5,818 bases of DNA. Origin: Eubacteriales Family XIII. Incertae Sedis bacterium. GTDB taxonomy: Bacteria > Bacillota > Clostridia > Peptostreptococcales > Anaerovoracaceae. Positions 1 to 5,703 of this stretch are shown piece after piece. The stretch's first letter is position 1. Every line of letters begins with the position of its first letter. The DNA lies in assembly GCA_031289235.1 (NCBI GenBank), contig JAITPU010000064.1:1-5818 (forward strand), written 5' to 3'. Under the pieces are notes generated by a model. It saw nothing but the letters and a program-made list of their open reading frames with translations. It was not told where the DNA came from and ran no database searches. Position numbers and translations under genes: made by a program.

Positions 1-91
1 CTACCCCTATAATATCCTTCATTTTGTGTTGTACTTTGCCCTCTTGCCTTATATCTACTACTTCGTCCAAATATTTTAGTATGCCGTCCAT
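1..91 (-). CDS. ISAs1-family transposase, N-terminal fragment (cut by window edge)
   Basis: Only the first 30 codons are visible; the gene runs off the left edge. From the ATG at 91-89 the peptide begins MDGILKYLDEVV and contains D13-I-R-Q-E-G-K-V-x-H-K, then D26-I-I. This D-x-R-Q-x-G-K-x-x-H-K pattern followed by a D-I pair is how the N-terminal associated domain of ISAs1-family (H-repeat-type) DDE transposases begins. The catalytic DDE core would lie outside the window, so activity cannot be judged. The start is supported by a purine-rich SD (GAGGGG, 105-100) 8 bases before the ATG. The gene lies on the same strand as rodA and 207 bases downstream of it, so rodA transcription could enter the element. 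The family call rests on a short stretch remembered from family members. Some other transposase with a similar N-terminal domain is the main alternative. Confidence 0.8.
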   Translation of the reverse strand, partial: MDGILKYLDEVVDIRQEGKVQHKMKDIIGV

Positions 92-97
92 TTTTTC

Positions 98-113
98 TTC
101 CCCTCTCGGGGAA
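98..113 (-). promoter_or_regulatory. Hairpin over the transposase SD
   Basis: Read on the minus strand this is TTCCCC-GAGA-GGGGAA: a perfect 6-bp stem closed by a GNRA-type tetraloop. The 3' arm contains most of the SD (GAGGGG, 105-100). A transcript from outside the element carries both arms and should bury the SD. A transcript from the internal promoter would start at about 107, inside the loop, lack the 5' arm and leave the SD free. Confidence 0.6.
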
Positions 114-122
114 ATTATATCA
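114..122 (-). promoter_or_regulatory. Extended -10 promoter of the transposase
   Basis: On the minus strand, TG at 122-121, one base, then a perfect TATAAT at 119-114 form an extended -10 element. No recognisable -35 lies 16-18 bases upstream, which an extended -10 can tolerate. The predicted start, 6-7 bases downstream, is at about 107-106 and would give a leader of only about 16 bases before the ATG. That this promoter drives the transposase is inference. Confidence 0.55.
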
Positions 123-225
123 GATTTTCCTACGTTGGTTTTCTTTCATGCGTTTGTCGTGTCCTACGTAATATTCTAAAACTATTCTCCGGCGCAGGTG
201 CGGAGACGATCTTTGGTCTGCCCGC

Positions 226-249
226 AAAAACGCCCGGTGAAAACCACCG
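226..249 (-). terminator. Possible weak rodA terminator
   Basis: On the minus strand, downstream of the rodA stop, a CGGTG-GTTTT-CACCG hairpin is followed after four bases by a run of five T. The stem is only 5 bp and the T run is not adjacent, so this is a poor intrinsic terminator. A second candidate, TCTCCG/CGGAGA at 206-186 followed by a T-containing stretch, is no stronger. Leaky termination here would send transcripts into the transposase gene. Confidence 0.25.
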
Positions 250-298
250 CGACCACCCGCTCCTGCCAACGGCTGCCTTTGAATGTAACCTGCCGTTC

Positions 299-1426
299 TT
301 AAAAATTGATTACCTTGCTCCGGATGCCTACATTCAAAATCAACCCAAGCGCGATCATGTTGGCGAGTATGGACGAACCTCCGGCGCTGATGAAAGGCAA
401 AGTTATGCCCGTCACCGGCATGAGACCCATGGTCATGGCGATGTTTTCGAAGATCTGAAAACCGAACATGGACAGAAAGCCCACAGCTATGAGGGCGCCG
501 TATAAATCCTTCGCGCGCGAGGTGATCCGCCATACCCTCGTGAGGAACACGGCGTAGAGAAAAATTACGGCCGCGCCGCCGACGAAACCAAGTTCTTCCG
601 CTATGACGGCGAAAATGAAGTCCGACTGCTGTACGGGCAGATAATTCAACTCTTTCTGAGTTCCCGAAAACAACCCTTTGCCGAACAAACCGCCGGAACC
701 GATAGCGACCTTTGACTGCCATACATGGTAATTTGTGGAAATCGAAAAATTATCCGGATGCAAAAAGGCGTCGATGCGCTGTTTTTGATGGGGCGCCATG
801 AAGCGGTAAACGACAGGGACGGAAATAAAAAAAACAGCGGCTATGCGGGCGAACAGCTTGCCGTCAATATCCGCGTAAAAAACCATGCCGACGCAGATAC
901 AGCACATGACGACGCCGTTCCCGAGATCCTCTTTTATGATCAGAAGCAAAAAAGGAGACGCGTAAAGCGCGGAAAGCAAAACCCCCCTGAAGTTAAGCAG
1001 GCTTTCCTGCCTGCGCGTGAGATAGCCGGCGAACATCAGCACGAAAGAGATTTTCACTAATTCAGAAGGCTGCATTTCCGTGACGCCTAAATTGATCCAC
1101 GCCCGGGACGAATAGTGCGTGACGCCGATCCCTGTGTAGACGGTGAGCAGCAGCAGTATGGAACCCGCATATAAAAATTTTTCAAGCTTTTCAAAGCTTT
1201 TATAATCGAAAAGCAGCATCAGGCCGAGCACCAGAAAACCGATGACGTACGCGGCGATTTGCACGGCCATTTCCCGGCTGGGAAAGCCGCCTCCATACGT
1301 GATGCTGGCGATCATGGTCAGGCTGATCGCCGCGAAAAACAGCGGAAGAATCAAAAGCCATCTGTCGATGCTTTTAAGAAGACCAAAAAAATAACCCAAT
1401 CGAAGCGCTCCATCTTTCCTTGACAA
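299..1426 (-). CDS. rodA: Rod-shape-determining protein RodA (SEDS peptidoglycan polymerase)
   Basis: SEDS-family membrane glycosyltransferase that polymerises lipid II into glycan strands with a class B PBP in the elongasome. The 375-residue protein is full length and mostly hydrophobic, consistent with about ten membrane segments. SEDS signatures are R108-A-W-I-N-L, Q119-P-S-E-L, K165-E-D-L-G-N-G, W236-Q-S...G-S-G-G-L-x-G-K-G, and L335-M-P-V-T-G-I-T-L-P-F followed by S347-A-G-G-S-S. D269, in QQSDFIF of the large extracellular loop, matches the catalytic Asp known in E. coli RodA. RodA is preferred over FtsW by the short C-terminus and the close match of this loop to RodA. The start is uncertain. 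The longest frame begins at TTG 1426-1424, only about 9 bases from the predicted transcript start and without room for an SD. An in-frame TTG at 1399-1397 has GGAG (1411-1408) 8 bases upstream and may be the true start (366 residues). The downstream neighbour has been displaced by an insertion sequence. Confidence 0.93.
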   Translation of the reverse strand: MSRKDGALRLGYFFGLLKSIDRWLLILPLFFAAISLTMIASITYGGGFPSREMAVQIAAYVIGFLVLGLMLLFDYKSFEKLEKFLYAGSILLLLTVYTGIGVTHYSSRAWINLGVTEMQPSELVKISFVLMFAGYLTRRQESLLNFRGVLLSALYASPFLLLIIKEDLGNGVVMCCICVGMVFYADIDGKLFARIAAVFFISVPVVYRFMAPHQKQRIDAFLHPDNFSISTNYHVWQSKVAIGSGGLFGKGLFSGTQKELNYLPVQQSDFIFAVIAEELGFVGGAAVIFLYAVFLTRVWRITSRAKDLYGALIAVGFLSMFGFQIFENIAMTMGLMPVTGITLPFISAGGSSILANMIALGLILNVGIRSKVINF

Positions 1427-1449
1427 TTCTCTGTTTTCCGCATTATAAT
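1420..1449 (+). promoter_or_regulatory. rny promoter (consensus sigma-A type)
   Basis: TTGACA (1420-1425), an 18-base spacer and TATAAT (1444-1449): both hexamers match consensus. The predicted start is at about 1455-1457, giving a leader of roughly 54 bases before the rny GTG. The -35 box overlaps the first codons of the longest rodA reading frame, so the two genes share promoter DNA. Confidence 0.8.
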
Positions 1450-1470
1450 AAAATAGTAAAGATATGTCAA
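1442..1470 (-). promoter_or_regulatory. rodA promoter (consensus sigma-A type)
   Basis: On the minus strand, TTGACA (1470-1465), a 17-base spacer and TATAAT (1447-1442): both hexamers match consensus. The predicted transcript start is at about 1435, inside the rodA upstream edge. The -10 lies in the palindrome ATTATAAT (1442-1449), which also supplies the -10 of the opposing rny promoter. Confidence 0.8.
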
Positions 1471-1484
1471 TCGTTAATGGAAAT

Positions 1485-1512
1485 GAGGTGAATTACTATA
1501 AATGTAAATGTG
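1485..1512 (+). promoter_or_regulatory. rny SD and start region with out-of-frame ATGs
   Basis: A strong SD (GAGGTG, 1485-1490) lies 19 bases before the GTG at 1510, too far for ordinary initiation. Two ATGs fall between or overlap: 1502-1504 is followed at once by TAA, and 1508-1510 (overlapping the GTG) is followed by TGC TGA. Neither is in the rny frame. In frame, TGA at 1489-1491 closes the reading frame. After it come ATT, ACT, ATA (1498, 7 bases from the SD), AAT, GTA, AAT and then GTG. The true start is therefore unresolved: GTG 1510, a rare ATA at 1498, or reinitiation. Confidence 0.6.
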
Positions 1513-3045
1513 CTGATATCATGCATCGTTGGAGCGGTCGCTTTAGTCGCGGGACTGTTGATCGGATATATTATCAGGAAAACGGTGGGTGAAAAGACGA
1601 TAGGAAGCGCGGAACAGGTCGCAAAAAATATGATCCTTGACGCGGAAACCAGAGCAAAGGCCGTAAAAAAGGAGATGGTCGTCGAAGCCAAGGAAGAGGC
1701 GCACCACATAAAAGCGGAAGCGGACAAGGATGCCAGAGAAAGACGCGCGGAAATCCAAAAATCCGAAAAAAGGCTGATTCAAAAAGAAGAATCTCTCGAC
1801 CGGAAAATAGATAATCTGGAAAAAAAAGAGGATATTTTCTCGAAAAAGGAACAGAAGCTGAGGGACAAGGAAAAAGAACTGGAAACTTACGCCGCGAAAC
1901 AGATCGAAGAATTGGAACGGGTATCCGGCTATACCGCGGAGGAGGCCAAGCAGATTCTTCTCTCCGATATCGAAAAAGAGATTCGAGTGGAAGCTTCTGT
2001 CATGATCAAGGAGATTGAGTCGAAGGCCAAGGAGGAAGCGGACAAGAAGGCCAAAGAAATCATCACGGGCGCGATTCAAAGGTGCGCGGCGGATCATGTC
2101 GCTGAAAGCACCGTGTCCGTCGTGCCGCTGCCCAACGACGAAATGAAGGGCCGCATCATCGGCAGAGAGGGCAGGAATATCAGGGCCATTGAGACCCAGA
2201 CCGGCGTGGATCTGATCATAGACGATACGCCCGAGGCCGTCATAATATCGGGTTTTGATCCCGTAAAAAGAGAAATAGCGAGGCTCGTGCTCGAAAAGCT
2301 TATTATAGACGGCAGGATCCACCCCGCGAGGATAGAAGAGGTGGTGGGAAAAGCCAAGCGCGAAGTTGCGAACATCATAAAGGAAGAAGGCGAACAGGCT
2401 ACTTTTGAGGTCGGCGTCCATAATTTGCACCAGGAGCTTGTAAAGCTGCTCGGGAGGTTGAAATACAGAACCAGCTACGGACAAAACGTGCTGAAACATT
2501 CTATTGAAGTGGCTAATCTGGCCGGGCTCATGGCGGGAGAGCTGGGACTGGATCCCAAGCTCGCCAAACGCGCGGGGTTGCTTCACGATATCGGCAAGGC
2601 GCTCGACCACGAGGTGGAAGGCACCCATGTGGATATCGGCATTGACCTGCTCCGCAAGTACAGAGAGCCTGAAAACGTGATCAGTGCGATGGCTGCTCAT
2701 CACGGGGATTATGAAGCGAAAAGCATGGAAGCGGTGCTTCTCGCCGCCGCCGACGCCCTTTCCGCCGCAAGGCCGGGCGCGAGGCGGGAAATGCTTGAAA
2801 CCTATATCAAGCGTCTGCACAAGCTGGAGGATATCGCGAACACCACGAAGGGCGTCGAGCGTTCCTACGCGATTCAGGCGGGCAGAGAGATCCGTATCAT
2901 CGCAAAGCCGGACGAGATCGGCGATGAGGAGATCGTGTTCCTCGCCAGGGAAATCAGCAAGAAAATTGAAAGCGAGCTGGAATACCCGGGCCAGATCAAG
3001 GTCAACGTAATCCGTGAGACCCGCGCCATTGATTACGCGAAATAA
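1510..3045 (+). CDS. rny: Ribonuclease Y
   Basis: Membrane-anchored endoribonuclease that starts bulk mRNA decay and some RNA processing in Firmicutes, often with other RNA-decay proteins at the membrane. The 511-residue length is close to B. subtilis RNase Y (520). Domain order is intact. Residues 2-20 are one membrane segment. Residues about 30-185 are a Lys/Glu-rich coiled coil. The KH domain at about 200-265 carries the GxxG loop G218-R-E-G in GRIIGREGRNIR. The HD domain spans about 325-420, with H330, the H359-D360 pair in LLHDIGKAL, H397-H398-G-D400 and D415 in AADALSAARPGAR. The C-terminus ends in the typical VIRETRAIDYAK. The GTG start gives a short cytoplasm-free N-terminus that aligns well with known RNase Y, although its SD is oddly placed. 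The gene is divergent from rodA and followed by a likely terminator. I see no frameshift or lost catalytic residue. Confidence 0.98.
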   Translation: MLISCIVGAVALVAGLLIGYIIRKTVGEKTIGSAEQVAKNMILDAETRAKAVKKEMVVEAKEEAHHIKAEADKDARERRAEIQKSEKRLIQKEESLDRKIDNLEKKEDIFSKKEQKLRDKEKELETYAAKQIEELERVSGYTAEEAKQILLSDIEKEIRVEASVMIKEIESKAKEEADKKAKEIITGAIQRCAADHVAESTVSVVPLPNDEMKGRIIGREGRNIRAIETQTGVDLIIDDTPEAVIISGFDPVKREIARLVLEKLIIDGRIHPARIEEVVGKAKREVANIIKEEGEQATFEVGVHNLHQELVKLLGRLKYRTSYGQNVLKHSIEVANLAGLMAGELGLDPKLAKRAGLLHDIGKALDHEVEGTHVDIGIDLLRKYREPENVISAMAAHHGDYEAKSMEAVLLAAADALSAARPGARREMLETYIKRLHKLEDIANTTKGVERSYAIQAGREIRIIAKPDEIGDEEIVFLAREISKKIESELEYPGQIKVNVIRETRAIDYAK

Positions 3046-3073
3046 TATCGACGGCAAACCCTGCGTCATGCCG

Positions 3074-3106
3074 CGCGGCGAAAAAATCTTCACTTTTACC
3101 GCCGCG
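3074..3106 (+). repeat. Stem-loop in the rny 3' region
   Basis: CGCGGCG (3074-3080) and CGCCGCG (3100-3106) form a perfect 7-bp GC stem. AAAA (3083-3086) can also pair with TTTT (3094-3097) across a small internal loop, leaving a 7-base apical loop. Only TTTG follows, so it is a poor intrinsic terminator. It could stabilise the rny 3' end or act with the hairpin downstream. Confidence 0.5.
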
Positions 3107-3146
3107 TTTGACGGCCGGAATAATAAAGGCTTCATAATCTAAAAAG

Positions 3147-3176
3147 AAGGGTATGGTTTCGCAGCCGTACCCTTTT
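3147..3176 (+). terminator. Likely intrinsic terminator of rny
   Basis: AAGGGTATGG (3147-3156) pairs with CCGTACCCTT (3165-3174): ten base pairs with one G-U, around an 8-base loop. The stem runs into TTTT (3173-3176) and is preceded by five A (3141-3145). The U run is short, so termination may be partial. I see no convincing promoter between here and the desulfurase at 3219, which suggests the sulfur genes could be fed by read-through. Confidence 0.6.
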
Positions 3177-3218
3177 CCGTGTTTTCTTCGGGTTGATGAT
3201 AAACGGCAGGTATTGAGG

Positions 3219-4442
3219 ATGATATATTTGGATAACGGCGCCACCACGAAGCCTTACGGCGAAGTGACCGCCACGATATGCGCGGTTATGGAACAAACTT
3301 ACGGGAATCCTTCCGCCCTGCACGATATGGGGATGGAAGCGGAGCGTTTGATGAAACTGGCGCGGCGTCAGGTTGCGGAGGCGCTCGGAACCGCGCCGGA
3401 GCGGCTGATTTTCACCTCCGGAGGCACGGAAGCGGACAACATGGCGCTTTTTCAGGGAATGGCGGCGAAAAAAAGGGGCGGCCGAAAATTGGTCACCACT
3501 GAAATCGAACATCCCGCGATATTGGAAACGTGCCGCGAACTGGAAAAAAATGGCTATAAAATCGCGCGCGTCGGAGTGGACGGAAATGGGCTTGTGGATC
3601 TGGAAGAACTGGAAGCCGCCCTCAATGAGGATACGGCTATGCTTTCCGTCATGCATGTGAACAACGAAGTGGGAACAATTCAGCCCATTGAAGCGATTTG
3701 CCGCGTAAAACGCGAGGCGGAGGAAAGGCTTGGCCGGAAAATTCTGCTGCACAGCGACGCGGTGCAGTCCTTCGGCAAACTGCCGATAAATTTGGGCAGG
3801 CGGGAATGGGACGGCTTGGATCTGCTGTCCGTGAGCGCTCACAAGCTGCACGGGCCGAAAGGCGTGGGCGCGTTATACATCCGCAAAGACACGCATCTGG
3901 AACCGCTGCTTCACGGGGGCGGACAGGAAGGAGGACTCCGGCCGGGCACTGAAAACGTTCCCGGCGTCGCGGGCTTCGGCGTCGCGGCGGAACTCGCGGC
4001 TAAAACCCTGAAGGCGAGAAGCGCGCGCCTGAGGGCGTGCAGAGACTTTCTCAGGCGTGGAATCCTCGACCAGATCCCGGACGTCAGGATAAACGGCCCT
4101 GCGGATACTCTGCCGGACGAGACGGTCACGCTGAGCGAAAAGACCGCATATTCCTGCCCCTCAGTGCTGAACGTCAGTTTTATCGGCGTGAAAGGAGAAG
4201 TGCTGCTGCACGATCTGGAAGGGCGGGGCGTGTTCGTTTCCACAGGCGCGGCCTGTTCGTCAAAAAAGAAAGGCGGCAGCCACGTGCTCGCGGCTATGGG
4301 GCTGTCGGAAAGGGAAATGGAAGGCGCCATCCGGTTCAGCTTCGGCGAATTCAACACGCCGGACGAAATGGAACGAGTGATTGCCGAAGTGAAAGACGCG
4401 GTGCTGCGCTTCCGCAGCCTGAGCCGTTTCAGGCGGGAATAA
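3219..4442 (+). CDS. nifS: Cysteine desulfurase, NifS/IscS (NifZ-like) class
   Basis: PLP enzyme that converts L-cysteine to L-alanine and holds the released sulfur as a persulfide on its own cysteine for transfer to partners. From ATG 3219 the protein is 407 residues and begins MIYLDNGATTKPYG, the usual family N-terminus. Visible motifs are S67-G-G-T-E-A-D-N, H98 (stacks on PLP), N148-N-E-V-G-T, D180 with Q183 (contact the cofactor), S206-A-H-K209 (Schiff-base lysine), G233-G-G-Q-E-x-G-L-R-P-G-T-E-N, and the mobile loop S341-T-G-A-A-C346 with the active cysteine, then K-K-K-G-G-S-H-V-L. The frame stays open to an ATG at 3153, but that codon lies inside the terminator stem and would add 22 non-family residues, so I reject it. 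The SD is AGGT (3208-3211), about 7-8 bases before ATG 3219. Next to thiI this probably acts as the dedicated sulfur donor, like B. subtilis NifZ. The exact paralogue name is uncertain. Confidence 0.95.
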   Translation: MIYLDNGATTKPYGEVTATICAVMEQTYGNPSALHDMGMEAERLMKLARRQVAEALGTAPERLIFTSGGTEADNMALFQGMAAKKRGGRKLVTTEIEHPAILETCRELEKNGYKIARVGVDGNGLVDLEELEAALNEDTAMLSVMHVNNEVGTIQPIEAICRVKREAEERLGRKILLHSDAVQSFGKLPINLGRREWDGLDLLSVSAHKLHGPKGVGALYIRKDTHLEPLLHGGGQEGGLRPGTENVPGVAGFGVAAELAAKTLKARSARLRACRDFLRRGILDQIPDVRINGPADTLPDETVTLSEKTAYSCPSVLNVSFIGVKGEVLLHDLEGRGVFVSTGAACSSKKKGGSHVLAAMGLSEREMEGAIRFSFGEFNTPDEMERVIAEVKDAVLRFRSLSRFRRE

Positions 4443-4464
4443 TTGAAATGAGGCTGTTTACACG

Positions 4465-5703
4465 GTGAAAGATTTGATGGAAAACGAAGACGGCGATAAG
4501 AACATATTCATCGTCCGATGCGGCGAGATCGCGTTGAAGGGCATGAACAAATCTTACTTTGAGCGTATGCTCGTGGAACATATACGCAAAGCGCTCGTAA
4601 AATTTGAGGGTGCCGAGGCGCGCCGCCGCGAAGGACTTGTGTTCGTGCGTGCGGACAAGCGGTTCGCGGCGGCGACGGTCGCCGGCGAGATATCAAAGGT
4701 GTTCGGCGTCGCGTCTGTCAGCCCGGCGATAGAAATCAATTCCGACCTGGAGGCGATCGGAGAAGCGGCGGCGGCCTATATGCTGGAGCGGGCCGGGAAA
4801 AACGGCGTCAAAACCTTTAAGATAAAGGCGAAACGCGCGGACAAAAGCTTTCCGGTGCAGTCTCCGGATATAGCGCGGATAATCGGAGCGAAAGTTCTCG
4901 GCGCCTGCGATGCTCTGAAAGTGGATGTACACCATCCCGACTGCCTGCTTTTCGTCGATCTGAGGAAAGATAAATCATATATTTATGAAGAGAAGATCCC
5001 GGGCTTCGGAGGGCTGCCGACAGGAAGCAACGGCAGGGGGCTTGTGCTGCTTTCCGGCGGCATAGACAGTCCGGTCGCCGCTTTCATGATGGCGAAAAGA
5101 GGCATGATGATTGAGGCAGTGCATTTCCACTCTTATCCCTATACCAGCAAGCGTGCCCGGGAAAAAACAGAAGAGCTGGCGCGGATCATTTCCGCCTACT
5201 GCGGGCGCTTCAGGCTGCATTTCGTCAACCTGCTGCCGATACAGGCGGAGATCGCCGCGCACTGCCCTGAAGAAGAAATGACCGTGCTGACGCGGCGTTT
5301 TATGATGAAGATCGGGGAGAAAATCGCCGGCTGCGCGGGTTGCGGAATGCTGATAACAGGTGAAAACTTGGGTCAGGTAGCGAGCCAGACGGCCGAAGCT
5401 CTGATAGTGACGGACGCGGCGGTGGAGACGCCCGTCATGAGGCCACTGATCGCGTTTGACAAAGTGGATATCATAAGCAAAGCAAAGGAGATCGGCACCT
5501 ATGAGACCTCAATCCTGCCTTATGAAGATTGCTGCACAGTCTTCCTTCCCAAGCATCCGGTGACGAAGCCGAAGCTGGCGAAGATACTCGCTTCCGAAGG
5601 GAAATTAGACGCGGAGCAGCTGACCGCGCAGGCCGCGCAGTCGGCGGAAACCGTGGAGATTTTCCCGGAGCGGACGCCCCCATCGACGCATACCTTTGAG
5701 TAG
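4465..5703 (+). CDS. thiI: tRNA 4-thiouridine synthase / sulfurtransferase ThiI, rhodanese-less
   Basis: Adenylates the target uridine (position 8 of tRNA) with ATP and inserts sulfur to give 4-thiouridine; in some bacteria it also helps supply thiazole sulfur for thiamine. The 412 residues show an N-terminal ferredoxin-like domain (IVRCGEIALKGMNK, about 16-29), a THUMP RNA-binding region (about 70-170), and a PP-loop ATPase with S197-G-G-I-D-S, T298-G-E-N-L-G-Q-V-A-S-Q-T and P352-Y-E-D-C-C-T-V-F. C356 sits at the spacing from the PP-loop Asp expected for the catalytic cysteine of E. coli ThiI (C344). The protein ends soon after, with no rhodanese domain, so sulfur must come straight from a desulfurase such as the neighbour 22 bases upstream. 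An extra C290-x-x-C293 pair is present. GTG 4465 has GAGG 11 bases upstream; in-frame ATG 4477 has GGTGA 8 bases upstream and is an equally plausible start (408 residues). Confidence 0.96.
   Translation: MKDLMENEDGDKNIFIVRCGEIALKGMNKSYFERMLVEHIRKALVKFEGAEARRREGLVFVRADKRFAAATVAGEISKVFGVASVSPAIEINSDLEAIGEAAAAYMLERAGKNGVKTFKIKAKRADKSFPVQSPDIARIIGAKVLGACDALKVDVHHPDCLLFVDLRKDKSYIYEEKIPGFGGLPTGSNGRGLVLLSGGIDSPVAAFMMAKRGMMIEAVHFHSYPYTSKRAREKTEELARIISAYCGRFRLHFVNLLPIQAEIAAHCPEEEMTVLTRRFMMKIGEKIAGCAGCGMLITGENLGQVASQTAEALIVTDAAVETPVMRPLIAFDKVDIISKAKEIGTYETSILPYEDCCTVFLPKHPVTKPKLAKILASEGKLDAEQLTAQAAQSAETVEIFPERTPPSTHTFE

Larger units (their letters stand above)
92..298. other. Gap between transposase and rodA: IS end and rodA 3' flank
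   Basis: I see no gene in these 207 bases. The part nearest the transposase (up to about 180) is AT-rich and should contain the IS terminus. The part nearest rodA (about 186-298) has the GC content of the chromosomal genes. The octamer TCCTACGT occurs twice, at 128-135 and 162-169. The exact terminal inverted repeat cannot be set because the other end of the element is outside the window. Weak dyads occur at 186-206 (TCTCCG/CGGAGA), 235-249 (CGGTG/CACCG) and 268-297 (AACGGC/GCCGTT). Confidence 0.5.

Noticed and set aside
120..722. A 200-codon minus-strand frame overlapping the 3' half of rodA and its flank
   Set aside because: It overlaps rodA in another frame, is strongly Arg/His-biased and resembles no family; it is a shadow of rodA.
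1464..1590. Frame starting MSIVNGNEV in the rny leader, overlapping the rny start
   Set aside because: No SD, no family resemblance, and it overlaps rny coding sequence in another frame.
1543..3135. A 530-codon open frame on the minus strand, antisense to rny
   Set aside because: It is the mirror of a well-conserved RNase Y gene, caused by the codon use of rny; its translation is rich in F, R and H with no recognisable domain and no SD-supported start.
3068..3142. A 24-residue ORF (MPRGEKIFTFT...) between rny and the desulfurase
   Set aside because: No SD before its ATG, and it coincides with the stem-loop at 3074-3106, so non-coding structure explains it better.
3153..3218. N-terminal extension of the desulfurase from ATG 3153
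   Set aside because: The codon lies in the terminator hairpin, has no SD, and adds residues before the family N-terminus MIYLDNGATT.
3046..3218. Possible riboswitch (TPP or similar) ahead of the nifS-thiI pair
   Set aside because: I could not find the conserved core of a TPP or other known riboswitch; the stretch is explained by two simple hairpins.
3132..3851. A 239-codon minus-strand frame antisense to the desulfurase
   Set aside because: Antisense shadow of a clear PLP enzyme gene, with no motif and no start signal.
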